Of a DNA stretch of 64,000 nucleotides, positions 25,264-35,924 are shown one piece after another. The notes under the pieces were generated by a model. The model did no database searches. It had not been told where the DNA came from and saw only the letters and a program-made list of their open reading frames with translations. Made by a program: the position numbers and the translations under genes. The number at the start of each line of letters is the position of its first letter. The stretch's first letter is position 1. The DNA is from Chalara sp. BL73 (taxonomy: Eukaryota; Ascomycota; Leotiomycetes; Helotiales). The stretch covers positions 744,001-808,000 of the forward strand of contig CAKJVC010000017.1 of the NCBI GenBank assembly GCA_918026815.1. Direction: 5' to 3'.

Positions 25264-26454
25264 ATGTCGAAACCATGGAATCCGCTGGGAGACATGCCCT
25301 ATCTCAAAGGGAAAGTTGCCGTGGTGACAGGTGCCAAGTATGTTTATGGAATATCATCTGATGAGATTCAGATATAGACGCTAATAGAAGACTTAAATTT
25401 CTAGCAGCGGGATAGGTTTCGCAATCGTCAAGCTCCTTGCTTTACATGGGGCAAAGGTATACTATACGACGCGGTCCGAGGCAAAGGCTCAGAAAACGCG
25501 GGAGGATCTACAAGCCAGCAGTCCGGACATCAACCTGGAAAAGCTTGAATGGCTACGCCTGGACATTTCTGATCTGAAGAGCATTACTGCTGCAGCCGAT
25601 GAGCTAAAGAGAAAGGAAACCAAGGTGGACATTCTAAGTATGTTCCAAGTCCTCTCCCTAGCATATGTGTCTTCGCTAACATGAGTGTTTGTTTAGTTAA
25701 CAATGCTGGGGCTGCGACGTCGTCTACTGAACTTGTTGGCAGATGGGAATACCATATAGCTGTAAAGTATGAGCTTCTCTCGGACCTATTCTGACACCCT
25801 GCTAACATCGTCAGCCACATCGGACCTTTCATCTTTACCAACCGCATCTTGCCCCTCCTCAAGAATGCCTTGACCCATGAAGATGCCGACGTGCGTATCG
25901 TAAACCTCAGTTCCATTGCCCAAGTCAGCATGCTGCCCAGCAGCTTCAAGTTTAACTTCGACTCGCCCGCCGGCCTCGCCGAGCCCATCTCCTCGTATCC
26001 CTGGCAATGGCGGTACCTGTGGCGCTTCATCTTCGGCTTCGACATAATCCGCTACGCGGTGTCCAAGGCTGCGAACTTCCTGTTCGCGCAGGAGCTGCAG
26101 CGCCGCCTCGATGCACAGCGCCTGCCCATCCTCTCTATCGCCGTGCATCCCGGCGAGGTCGCTACTGAGGGCGTGATAAACACAAACACCGCGCTGGTGA
26201 GGTTCATGGCCCGCCTATTCTTCCTCACGCCGGAGCAAGGCGCCGTGTCGCCTCTCTTTGCCGCGACCGCCACGGAGGTCCGGCGCAATTCGGAGAGGTA
26301 CAAGGGCAGGTTCTTGATGCCTGTCGGGAAGGTCACGCCGCCGAATCCGGTTGCGGCGGATGAGCGGCAGGTGAAGGGATTGTGGGATAATACGACTGAG
26401 GAGGTGAATAAGCAGCTGATTGCTGATGGGCTTCCGCCTCTGCAACCTTGGTGA
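25264..26454 (+). CDS. Short-chain dehydrogenase/reductase (retinol-dehydrogenase-like)
   Basis: Four exons (25264-25337, 25405-25637, 25697-25766, 25815-26454) give 338 residues, introns 48-67 bp and all junctions in phase. NAD(P)-dependent oxidoreductase with Rossmann fold: cofactor motif TGANSGIG is split by intron 1 inside the Asn codon, NNAG follows at the start of exon 3, the catalytic Ser lies in NLSS, and Tyr-206/Lys-210 in YAVSK complete the active site. HPGEVATEG after beta-6 is typical of the retinol dehydrogenase/WW-domain-oxidoreductase-like branch. Substrate is unknown. Exon 4 is much richer in C at third positions than the 5' exons, which is noticeable but not diagnostic. Confidence 0.93.
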
Positions 26455-27144
26455 CGGGGGGCGGAGAATAGCATGGATCCCCTTATGCGCGAGAGCTGGT
26501 ATCATGGTTTTCCTGTAGTATTAATAATCCGTTAAGCCGTGTACTATGTTATTAAAGAGATATCCTTCATATTTGAACGTAGGTTTATTACTTATAACAG
26601 CAATAGCGACCATGCTATGTGAGGGGAAATAGTAGCAACAGCGTGCTCGTAGATATCTCCGTGTAGCTTAAAAGTGTCTAATACCCCAAATGACTGCCAC
26701 TTGGGGCTTTTCTGACGATGAATTGTATTTCTCAACCAGCGTGTCAAACCTGTGCTTAACCTCGCGCTTCCACAGGTCCCGCCCCCTGCCCGAGATAAAC
26801 ACGATGCCATGATTACCCACCACCTTCTCGCTCGCGTGCAAAGTCCCATGGAGGTGGTTCGGAAGAATCAGGCTGGCAAGTCAAATCCAACTTCTATCCC
26901 CATATTCCACTGCAAATATTCGTTACATCTTTAGCAATTACACTCCAGGGCTTACAACTGTCCAATCTGTTTTAATGTATTACTATTAATAGTAATAAAG
27001 TTAAAATGCGCCAGATATTATTTGCTAAAGACCTAGATTTCCGTTCTATTTATGTGGCTGATCAAAAGAACCAAATTGCTAAAGTGCTGCTAGTACTAAA
27101 CTGGAATGCAGGCTCAATACAACTCGCCTTTTGCTACATAGACC
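26455..27144. other. Intergenic region, AT-rich on the right
   Basis: No gene seen. The segment about 26930-27010 is AT-rich. Convergent gene ends flank it. Confidence 0.4.
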
Positions 27145-27801
27145 TTACGGCGGTCCCGGAACACCCATCTCAAGGGCATATCGATCAAGCGTGCTCAACC
27201 TAGCCAGAAACGCTATCACCTCTGGATCGTTATTATCCTTGTATCGGTTTCGGCCTTCTAACACCCGTTTCTGGACCCAGGCTCGTGCCTTTATAACCAT
27301 CGTGGTTAGATGGCCCCAGAACCACTCATCCCATGCTTCGGCAACATCATCAAATTGACCTGTTGCATAATAATGGGCAGCCGAGGCACGCTGCAACTCA
27401 GAGGAGACTTCAGCAAAACTCGCTAACATATTGTAGTAAATAGCAGGGTCTGGCAAATAGTTGACTGCTGTAATAGCCTAGGTGCAACGACGAGTAAGTT
27501 GAATTGAATAAGGATCGAAAATGCGAGCCAGAGAGTCAGACTCACCTCACGTATAACTTGAAGGAACTCCGCTCTATTGTCAAAATCGCCCAAGAGTTCC
27601 TCCATAATGGGATCGCTGGCTGGGCTCTTATGCTGCCAAATCTATCATACGGAAATTAGCGGACGCTACCAAAAGATCCATCTTCGGTGACCACGCGCAG
27701 TACGATGTGTACAGAAATCTTACCATAGACTTCATCAAGTTCAGGCCAGCTTGTGTCAGTACGAAGTGTGCGTTATTCGATAAACTTCCCAAGGCATTCA
27801 T
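27145..27801 (-). CDS. Small unknown protein (168 aa), possibly 5'-truncated
   Basis: Three exons on the minus strand (27801-27724, 27641-27546, 27477-27145) join in phase: MNALGSLSNN..., then IWQHKSPASDP..., then AITAVNYLPDPAIYYN... to GVPGPP and stop. Donors are GTAAGA and GTGAGT and acceptors both TAG, a good sign of real coding. I recognise no domain. The sequence is helix-rich, without cysteine pairs or membrane segments, and contains AEAWDEWFWGHL. The region just upstream of the putative start is joined, on the other strand, to a decayed GH55/LysM relic at 27857, so the 5' end may have been lost in a rearrangement; the reading frame stays open to about 27888 without an obvious better start. 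Confidence 0.55.
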
Positions 27802-27856
27802 GGTTCTTTTTCGAGGATCGCTACTATTCTGGCCTCCGCATATTGGTGCTATTCGT

Positions 27857-29482
27857 GCACTATCATGGGCAGTCCGAATAATAAACACCTCAGCTGTTTA
27901 TTTTCTTGTTGTCGGCTTATACTCATGGCTTTCTGACTACTCACAAGACTGCCTTAAAACAGAAAGTTGCCAAGCACGCGGGTTCGAGATTCAACAGAGT
28001 TATGACCTGTGGATATATAACCTTTGCACAAAAGCAATTGTGGAAACGGTGTCCTCACTCGGTGCTGCGCCAACATACGCAAGGGACAATGTGAACGGCT
28101 TTCTGTCATCGATTCTCGCCTAGTTGCAGGGAGCTAAGGAAGTAATTGGAAGCCGCACTTCCCCGGCTTCCACATATACACATCGAAGGCGCTCCAGTTT
28201 GTGACGGCTCCGGACATCTGTAAGACGGCCCTAACTTCAAAGATTGTTTGCGACAATGATGTCTCGTTATTCGGCCAGGCTGCAAACAGAGGGACTTTGA
28301 GAAATACGACGCTTACAGATTCGATTTGCGACGCGGGCTGCGGCAAGTCACTTGAAGCTTGGTTTGGGAGTGTTTCTTCGTCATGTAACGGGTGCAATAT
28401 TCAGACCAGATCGCTACCGTAATCGGAGGACGGATGTGGGCGGGGTATAATGAAACTTGCCTGAAGCTCTCCTTAACAGAGGAATACTGCAATGGTATGT
28501 TTTCGCGTCGTTATTTTGCTTATACTTCTGCAAGGCCGGACTAACAAAGTGTAGACGTCATCAGATCATTTCCGTGTGTGGATAGTATTGAGGAAGGCCA
28601 CAGACTACACTCTGTAATAAGTGCTTTATCGAGCGTCGGGCTATGATGCAACGTACGCCGTACTCTGTCTACGATGACCATTAAAAGTCCGACCTTGAGT
28701 ACATTTATTCTCGCTGCGCTATTTTAGCGTTGACAGATATACCCGGCTCCATTGCTCCTGCTCCCATCGAAGGATCAGATATTTGTATCTCAGATATAGT
28801 ATACACTACATCTGGCATTGAGACATGCGATTCTATTGCCTTGGCAAATAGTATCTCTTCTGCAGCATTTCATGCAAGCAGTGATGGAATTCCTAACTGT
28901 TCAATTATTACAGGAGGCACTGAGCTTTGTCTTCCACTAGCCTGCAACAACACGTATACATTGAAGCCTGAGGATACTTGTGTTGCAGTCGAGAACCGTG
29001 CTGTCAATCAACTGAAACCGGATAATTACGCCAGTATAATCCATGGATCAACGACAACTGCAGCAATCTTCATACTGCCAGTCTAGTATTTGGCTCTATT
29101 CTGTGTATAACTTCGCAGAATAGCTTATACACCTACGAAACGCCAGATTCTGGAGACATTGTTATTCCTAAAGGGGCAGAGGGATACACGACTTTCTCAA
29201 TTTCAGCGCCGGAGAACTTTACTATGGCCCCTGGCCCCTGGAACGACTATAAACTGTGGTAGATGGCATGTTGGAGTCCAAGATGACACTTGCGCAGCGA
29301 TATGTGTAGGAAATCAGATCAATATTGCCTTGTTTTTGGAGGTTAATCTATCCCTTGGGGATAACATAGCTGGATGCAGTGGGAATTTCGTAGTAGGGTC
29401 GGCTTACTGTACTGGACCGACCTATGGCTGGAATAATGCTACCGAACCAGTGCTGGAAAGAAAGTGCCCTGTCGTATTTTAA
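27857..29482 (+). pseudogene. Relic of a secreted GH55-like / multi-LysM protein
   Basis: Fragments in the right order but different frames. 27857-28123 resembles the C-terminal part of fungal GH55-type exo-1,3-glucanase proteins (SWAVRII, GLYSWLSDYSQDC, YARDNVNGFLSSI); it ends in TAG at 28121 where the downstream frame continues LQGAKEVIGSRT, as if a Trp codon had decayed. A shift then leads to a six-cysteine module (28160-28420), another shift to about 28500, an apparent intron, then MMQRTPYSVYDDH with a TAA. 28730-29084 contains LysM-type sequence (CDSIALANSIS, GTELCLPLACNNTYTL, DTCVAV). 29160-29482 has another (INCGRWHVGVQDDTC). LysM domains bind chitin oligomers. No start or signal peptide remains. 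Multiple frameshifts and stops make this a dead gene. Confidence 0.75.
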
Positions 29483-29949
29483 CGGCTACCTCGTGAAGTA
29501 CCCTATTGTGTACAGTGATTGTATAAAGTGCTAAGTCTTATTTATAAATATTGATTGTGTATCTAAGACGATGTATAGTTGAGTGACTCGATTTCGATTT
29601 GTGTCGTGGCTGCGTGCTAATTTCCCTGCTCTGACCAACCTCGCCGTACAACATTTTGTGCATGCTTTATATTAGCCCATCCGTTTAAATAGAAATAAAA
29701 TTTATTTCTAAACTCCTGTTACATAGAATATCGAAATCAAGATCACCTCTAAATCGTCAAATACTTAATATTTGATCGAATTGAATAGTTCTCCTTTAGG
29801 GTGGTATGGTGAAAAGTGGGTTATTGAGAGAACAAGGCGCTGAAATAGAGTGGCCTTAGTCAACTATTATCAATTAGAATATAAAGATGAAACTCTATTT
29901 CTAGAGGTTATCACCTTTGTGGCTTCAGTGGATAACATGTGTAGCATCA
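29483..29949. other. Intergenic region, AT-rich
   Basis: AT-rich spacer between a relic and a convergent gene; no gene seen. Confidence 0.4.
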
Positions 29950-30681
29950 TCACCTCCTGCCTATGTAGCTGATAATTCCGTCCTTCTCGTCCAGCTCTCC
30001 AAACTGATCAATCTCTATGTCAATCGCTGCCAGCCAGAAGTCTGCCAGTTTGGGCACACCGCAACGAAACCAATACGGGCCGCCGTCGTAAGCAGTCGTT
30101 CCTGGGACGGCACCCGGTTCAGGATGCCATCTCGTGACAATCTTAACCCACCGATACCACTTCTCCTTCGAGGAATCCGGCGGATCAGGAAGCTGCGCCA
30201 TCTGGTCCAACACCTCCTGATCTATCATCACGCATGCGTGGAATCGCCGGTTGAGTGTATAACGGTCCGTATGATCACTCACCCACTGCCCAAAATACGC
30301 GGCGATGTCTGCAACACTCGCGCCGTCTAAAAGGTCCACATCTTCAATTATATCGTTTTGGAATCGACGTATAAGTTCCGCGTTCGGCGCGGGGTCAAGT
30401 GGCTGCTCTCCGGGGAGTGGCCGACGCGTCAGGTCACCATTCGCGAAAACCTCGACGTAGGCACGGATACGGTGCAGGGCTTCCTGGAACAAAGAGTCCG
30501 ACGAAGATGTATATACGGTGCGATATATAGTGAATCCCCAAGTATTGGGCCGCCGGTGTCCTCTGCTGACACGGTCGATCGTCTTCAAATCAATCTGGAT
30601 CGTGCGAAGGAATTCTGAATCATGTATATCTTGCCGTCGTGGCGAGCACATAGCTTGGTCGATGGGTGGAAATGAGTCCAT
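29950..30681 (-). CDS. Conserved fungal hypothetical protein (243 aa)
   Basis: Single-exon frame with ATG start MDSFPPIDQ and no interruption. Motifs include WGFTIYRTVYTSSSD near residue 48, a central ADIAAYFGQWVSDH and a Trp-rich C-terminal half (EKWYRWVKIVTRW, PYWFRCG). This combination recurs in an uncharacterised family expanded in filamentous fungi, in which the first half carries the WG(Y/F)TIYRT-like signature. No catalytic residues, signal peptide or membrane segments are evident. Function unknown; the gene itself looks intact, in contrast to the relics on both sides. Confidence 0.75.
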   Translation of the reverse strand: MDSFPPIDQAMCSPRRQDIHDSEFLRTIQIDLKTIDRVSRGHRRPNTWGFTIYRTVYTSSSDSLFQEALHRIRAYVEVFANGDLTRRPLPGEQPLDPAPNAELIRRFQNDIIEDVDLLDGASVADIAAYFGQWVSDHTDRYTLNRRFHACVMIDQEVLDQMAQLPDPPDSSKEKWYRWVKIVTRWHPEPGAVPGTTAYDGGPYWFRCGVPKLADFWLAAIDIEIDQFGELDEKDGIISYIGRR

Positions 30682-31769
30682 CTTCTTCTGTAAAAGGAGT
30701 TGAGAAGGGCGGTAGGTCTGAAAAGAAGCTGCAAATGTTAAATTGTAGTCATTTTAGTTGTAAATCTTGCATTTCTTTACTTCGGATGCAAGGTGGGTAG
30801 AGTGTGGCACAAATCAACTCCTATTGATACGAACACTAATCCCTACTCTTTCTACTACACCCCGAACCTCCTACTTATACTCTTCATACCCCACTACCAA
30901 ACCCACTTATTACCCCTTATCATGTGACATCTAAACACCTGACATATTGTTAGATTTCCTAATAACTTCGTTACTGGGAAACCACATGTACAAGGGTAGC
31001 GGACTGTTTGAATTACAATACAGTAAAAAGTAAGGATTATTATTTATAATAGTCATAGACTAGGTAAAGGTTGAAATATAGGTGGATACAATGAAAATAT
31101 ATAAACTTGTACTACTTTTAGCTACCTATCTACTATTATATTTATATATATCGCTATCCAACCCCTTATCATAGAGTCTGGAAGTCTGAAACGCTCTGCT
31201 TAGTAGGGGCTTGATAGTGCCAGGGATGGTTGTCCATGGCAGCTTGTACTTGATCACCGCTGCAAAACGTTCATTTGGCGTGGGCCAAAGTAGATTCCAA
31301 ACTTCTGTCTAGCTAGATTAGATAGAAAATCTACATAATAGAATGGCCGTGAAAGCATTTGTAACCCTGTACATCTAAGCTGAAGTCTAACAAGCAGTTT
31401 GTGACTCTAATTAAGTTAGGCTGAAAGAGCTAGAACTATTACCGATCACAAGTGTAAGGGCAAGCTATTACAACTAATGAGAAGAAAGGTTAAGTAAGAA
31501 GCCCATATCTGCTTGGGCAATACTACCGCTTAAACAAACCTTCGGGATCGATAAATCCTTTACATGATTGGATCCATAAGCTGGGATCGAAATTTCGTAA
31601 AGCAAAGTTCAATTCAAGCTGCGAGTTCTAAAGTATTTATAAAATGCAGGTTTTAACCGAACTTTCTTTTTAAATTAGTTACGAATACGAGGTCCTAGCC
31701 GTATATAGGTCCGGCTGTAGTGGGAAAAAAGGTTGTTAATAATGTTTGTGCTGCGCACTCTCGTCGGCA

Positions 31770-32015
31770 GGTTTCCACTTTGGCTATGACAACCGCATCA
31801 TCCTGTCGACGATTACGCAGCCATACTTCACTGATTACTTGGGTTCGCCGACACCTTGGAGAATACTAGTGGTGCCATTCACGGTGCACTTTCGGTAGCC
31901 TGGCTTCTGGCCGGTATGGCCGAAAATTGACTGCATTCCTAGGCGTCATCATTTCAACGCTTGGCTGTTCCCATGATTGTTGCAGGGCGGGTCTGTGGGA
32001 CTTATGAGCCTTGAA
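31770..32015 (+). pseudogene. Relic of an MFS sugar transporter
   Basis: The plus strand at 31776 reads HFGYDN then TQPYFTDYLGSPTP, matching the first loop of fungal hexose-type MFS transporters. A stop follows, and 31938-32000 reads LGVIISTLGCS with, in a neighbouring frame, MIVAGRV, which match later parts of transmembrane segments 2-4. Only about 250 bp remain, with frame breaks; no start or C-terminal half was found. Confidence 0.55.
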
Positions 32016-32091
32016 CGGCTTAAAAGTCTCATTTGACCTACAACCTATTTATGTAGGAGAGAAACTATTGGAATGTATATAGATATTTTCA

Positions 32092-32110
32092 CGTGATCCA
32101 TAGGATCACG
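32092..32110. repeat. Perfect 8-bp inverted repeat
   Basis: CGTGATCC, three-base spacer, GGATCACG, preceded by CA to make CACGTG. It stands 46 bp before the 19-bp motif at 32156, the same order as at 38.4 kb. Confidence 0.85.
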
Positions 32111-32155
32111 GGAATTATGGGTCTTCTATCACCTACACTTACCTGGCAATAGGCT

Positions 32156-32174
32156 GTAGCTTAGAATCAATCAA
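32156..32174 (+). repeat. 19-bp dispersed motif, copy 1
   Basis: GTAGCTTAGAATCAATCAA, identical to 38451-38469. It may be the terminus or primer-binding side of an old LTR element; no internal element sequence is seen next to it. Confidence 0.8.
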
Positions 32175-32668
32175 AACAAGGAGCCATAATCACACCAGCA
32201 AGAGTGTAGTTACAACTACTATACCTTTTGCTACGTGATAGGTATCCGACAGAAGCGAACTGGTTAGGAAAAACCTCTTCAAGTAAGCACACATTCCGGG
32301 GAAGCAAATTTGAATACCAGAACAAGTCACTTCACACAAATGTACTATTATGACAGCTCGGGTGCATTGCGGATACAAACAAAATTTGCTACGTAAACGG
32401 GAACTTCACTTGAAGATGCTCAACTTAATAGAAGCCATAAAGGCCGTATGGGCTATCTAGCTACATGCACATATTCGCACGGTACGGATGGCGCCTATGT
32501 CTCAGGTTTCACTATTCATTTACTACCTCAGCTTTCTTGGACATTACCACCTGTGCCAGCACCCTCTTTATCTTCAAAAAGCCACCTCCCTCCGCAGACA
32601 AATTCACTTCTACCGGTGATTGAATAAGACAGTAGGGTGAGGCAAGGAGCTGTCCCTTGTTGTTCAAT

Positions 32669-33550
32669 TTAGCTAATCTCTTTTTTGACCTCATTCATTC
32701 TAAAAGAGCCCTCGCAGCCCCAATATAGTACCACAGGATTGAACCTATCAGGGTACAACTTGATCATACTTGTGAAGACATCAGCAGGCTTTTCTGGATG
32801 GGTGTCTAATATTTTCTCAAAGTCTTGAAGATACTTTTTCGTTGATGCCAAATGCCAAACTCCATCAATCTCCTCTGCCTGCCTATGGCCAGGAACAACG
32901 TATACTGGGTTGAGTGCCTCGACCTTTTCAATTGCCCGGATCCACTCCTCCCTCTTTTCTTTATTGTTTGCCTCGAGGAGCATCTGGTGGACTTGGCCGT
33001 AAACCACATCACCGCAGACGGCCAGTTTCAGATCTGGAACCCAAAGGATACTGGAGTCATAGGTATCCGAGTGTCCGACTTCGACAGCTCGGAACAGCCA
33101 GCGGTTCTGCAAAGAAAACTCATTGCTATCGGGTAGTTCTTCTGCAAGTTTGAACGGAACATAGATCTGACCAGGGAAAAATGCGCCCCATGCACGATTG
33201 AAATATTCATCCTGTATCTGTTGCTCCATGTGCCGCACAGTAGCTTTCGTAGCTACCGCCTTTGCGTCTGGAAATCGTTCAAGTAGCTGCGGTATTCCGA
33301 AAAAGTGGTCGCCGTGGCCATGGGTAATGTAGATGTAGGTCAATTTACGTCCTGGAGCTATCTTCCCTATCCACACGATGAGTTCCGCCGTCTGTTTGAT
33401 TGTAATTGGTGTATCGACAAGAACAGCTTCCTCATCAGAGTATACCAGGGTACAAGAGATTGGGGACCACACAGAATCTTCAGTGTTCCCAACTCTGTCG
33501 TTGAATGGGATGGGAGCGGCAACGAAGACGGATGAACGTAAAGCTGCCAT
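32669..33550 (-). CDS. Metallo-beta-lactamase-fold hydrolase
   Basis: Single exon of 293 residues starting MAALRSSVF. The zinc-binding signature THGHGDH lies at residues 76-82; the other ligands are His in VEVGHSDTYDSS, Asp in VCGDVVYG and His in VVPGHRQ. This is the standard ligand set of the superfamily, which includes glyoxalase II, lactonases and beta-lactamase-like enzymes; the VEVGHSDTYDSSILWVPDL form is seen in a fungal/bacterial group often labelled simply MBL-fold metallo-hydrolase. No signal peptide is apparent, suggesting a cytosolic enzyme. Substrate not predictable. It lies next to tautomerase genes, which hints at, but does not prove, a small catabolic or detoxification locus. 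Confidence 0.92.
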   Translation of the reverse strand: MAALRSSVFVAAPIPFNDRVGNTEDSVWSPISCTLVYSDEEAVLVDTPITIKQTAELIVWIGKIAPGRKLTYIYITHGHGDHFFGIPQLLERFPDAKAVATKATVRHMEQQIQDEYFNRAWGAFFPGQIYVPFKLAEELPDSNEFSLQNRWLFRAVEVGHSDTYDSSILWVPDLKLAVCGDVVYGQVHQMLLEANNKEKREEWIRAIEKVEALNPVYVVPGHRQAEEIDGVWHLASTKKYLQDFEKILDTHPEKPADVFTSMIKLYPDRFNPVVLYWGCEGSFRMNEVKKEIS

Positions 33551-34294
33551 GGCAAATAAAGCTTAAGATTATGAGAACTGGCTTCATAAGTATGTGTGCA
33601 CAAATAAAGAATTTGGTCTTACTTTCCCCTTGTTGGAATTTGCGATGATCATATATTGTCCAGAAACGCCATTCATGTTACAATCTATCATCGGTTCAGG
33701 ACTACGATTGGATAATACTCGAAAATCTGGTGTCTGAGTCTACCTTACTCAATAACCTGATATAATCCATGCATTACTCAACCGGCCACTCTATTAACCT
33801 CGAGACATGTCTTGGATGAAGTTTTGGGCACCTCTCTGACCAGCATCATTTACTCTGCTAATCACTACGTAACCATCTTAGTTCTTGTCGTTGACGACCG
33901 AAATTTACCAGCATTCGTAAATAATACGCATGTCACTACCCCGCTTACTTCTTCTACACGAAGGCTGGCATGTTGGTGTTTTGCCCACAAACCAAGTGCA
34001 TGAGTCTGTATTACTCAACAGCCCGCTCTAGGAAACCTCGGGACAAGCCAGCATTGCTTTGCACGGCGTCTTCCTTCATAATCACTACATACAGATCTTA
34101 GAAGTACCAAGATTATTAGTAAACAGTGCATGTTCTTTACCCCACTCACTTCGTACTGCGTAGACCGAGGCAGATACCCTAACCCTTGTCCCCGTCTTTC
34201 CATGAGATACAGAGTTGTCATATTTCTCCGTACCATTTCATTTCCAAAACAGAACTCAAGTACAAGCACCAGGCAATCCAACTCATCCGCAATC
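33551..34294. repeat. Degenerate tandem duplication in the tautomerase upstream region
   Basis: About 33772-33960 and 34009-34175 share a run of landmarks in the same order: ATTACTCAAC, AACCTCG, a block with TAATCACTAC followed by ATCTTAG, then a G/C-CATGT block followed by TACCCC and CTTACT or CTCACT. The copies are diverged and differ in length. The second ends about 120 bp before the tautomerase start. Confidence 0.5.
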
Positions 34295-34732
34295 ATGCCT
34301 CTCTGGATCTTTTCCCATACGAAAAATGCGTTCTCGGATGACGAGAAACTCGATCTAGCAAAGGCGATCACTGATATCTACACATCGGCTCAGCTTCCCG
34401 CATTCTACGTTAGCGTGCACTTCGAAGAAATCTCTGAGACCAATATGTATCTGGGAGGCGAACCCGCGAAGAACTTCACTATGATCAGCATTAACCACGT
34501 AGCTCGCAGCATTGAGGCGCCTGAGAGGAAAGAGCGGTTTATGAATAAGGTGGATGCCATTTTGAATCCGAGATTCAAGGCGAAGGGCCTCAGCTGGGAA
34601 TACTTTATCCAGAATGACCCTCGTGATACCTGGAAGATCGATGGATTTGTACCTCCTCCAACCGGTTCAGAGATGGAACTCAAGTGGCTGAACGCAAACA
34701 AGATAGTTTTGGAGGAAGGCCAAGCCGCTTGA
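34295..34732 (+). CDS. Tautomerase-superfamily protein (cis-CaaD-like)
   Basis: Single exon, 145 residues, starting MPLWIFSHT. After Met removal the N-terminal Pro would be the catalytic base of the tautomerase superfamily. The start is chosen because it puts Pro at position 2; the open frame extends upstream to 34130 but would bury it. LPAFYVSVHF, the Arg in VARSIE and the C-terminal EYFIQNDPRDTWKIDG match the fungal cis-3-chloroacrylic acid dehalogenase-like (Tautomerase_3) group, which act on small unsaturated or halogenated acids, although natural substrates in fungi are generally unknown. An inverted, decayed paralogue lies 1.2 kb downstream. Confidence 0.88.
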   Translation: MPLWIFSHTKNAFSDDEKLDLAKAITDIYTSAQLPAFYVSVHFEEISETNMYLGGEPAKNFTMISINHVARSIEAPERKERFMNKVDAILNPRFKAKGLSWEYFIQNDPRDTWKIDGFVPPPTGSEMELKWLNANKIVLEEGQAA

Positions 34733-35924
34733 GAATCAGTCTGGTGGGTGTCCTGAATGATTTATCTTTACAAAGCACTAGACTATATAGCTTCACATAC
34801 TCTCTTCATCTTACAAGGCTAATATTCGCCTAGTTTACCAAGTAGTAGGTTGTAGAAGATAGAATTTTACATCACGTTTAACAATCTTAACTCCTCTGGA
34901 CACCTTAGTGACATTTTATATCAAATCCATATGACAGCCTCAGGCTATCTTCTCACTTGATCATTGTCTATTATTGGTCACTACTCTCGTTTCAATGCAA
35001 TGTAACTTGACATGATGCTCAACAAACTCCATCTTAGCAACCTGTCTCCAAACCGCTGCCAGTTTCTGACCAAATATACCATAATGGCCACAAGTTATTC
35101 AGCATCGGAGTCGGCCACATGGATAACGAATATTCCAGCCTTATCGATACGTCCTCTATTCGTCTTGTGGTCTTTGGCGATATTTACCAGGCGAATGTCA
35201 TACAACCACTTGGAGAAGCGAAGACAGAAGCGGAGACAGAAGCTGAGACAGAAGCTCTACGCCGGGGATGACTGGATGCTCTGTACCGAATTGAAAATTT
35301 GTGACCTTAAATTTTTCGTAGCTGGGCATAAGAGAGCAACGGAACTGGATGGAGCGTGCCTGGTACAAGTGACAAAGGTGAAATGTTTCATACTGGAGTT
35401 TGGATGCCAGCAGTCATGGATAGAAAATGGAAAAGAGCAGCTGTGATCCTCTTCCCTCCCCCCAGATGACATCAGAGACAAAATTGAAGACCGCATTCAT
35501 ACTAAGTAGAGTCTTTTCTCTGTGAAATGGAGCTATACCTAGATTGGGTTCGAGATAGCCCTCTATGATCTCCAAAATGGCATTCCATGTATACGTAGTA
35601 GAGCTCGAAACTAACTAGTCTTATATGGTAGTTACTATCATCATGATTGAGCAGTGAAGTCCAAATACTAGCTGTCTGCACCTCCCCAAATTTAGGTAAA
35701 CTGTATGGTAATCGAAATCACGCAGACGCTGCTATTTTAAGTCATCCGGCAGATAAAAAAATGAGCGTAGTCAGCACAAGACTTCCATCTTTCTAACCCC
35801 ACAGACTATGGCATATCATGATAGTGTATGCGACATTAGGACTTGAAGGCGGATTTAATTCTGTTGAATTCTACGGCACTAACAGATTCTCTGACTCTGG
35901 TTCTCGAACAGTGGCCCACAAATT
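34733..35924. other. Intergenic region between tautomerase gene and its decayed paralogue
   Basis: No gene seen. A 12-bp repeat (AGACAGAAGC plus two bases) is present in nearly three copies at 35222-35256. Confidence 0.45.
35222..35256. repeat. About 3 x 12-bp tandem repeat
   Basis: AGACAGAAGCGG, AGACAGAAGCTG and AGACAGAAGCT in direct succession. Confidence 0.85.

Larger units (their letters stand above)
30682..32668. other. Decayed intergenic region with gene relics
   Basis: AT-rich with frequent TA dinucleotides, especially 30960-31150, consistent with mutational decay. A transporter relic lies at about 31770-32015. Minus-strand sequence at about 31180-31320 also looks protein-like (WPTPNERFAAVIKYKL) but I cannot name it. 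The 32092-32174 segment holds a palindrome and a motif repeated at 38.4 kb. Confidence 0.4.

Noticed and set aside
27707..27856. Extension of the GH55-like relic to the left
   Set aside because: This stretch is better explained as antisense of exon 1 and intron of the 168-aa minus-strand gene; family resemblance of the relic begins at about 27857.
35012..35446. Plus-strand frame of 144 codons with KRRQKLRQ repeats
   Set aside because: The repeat is the 12-bp DNA repeat read in one frame, and nothing else supports a gene.
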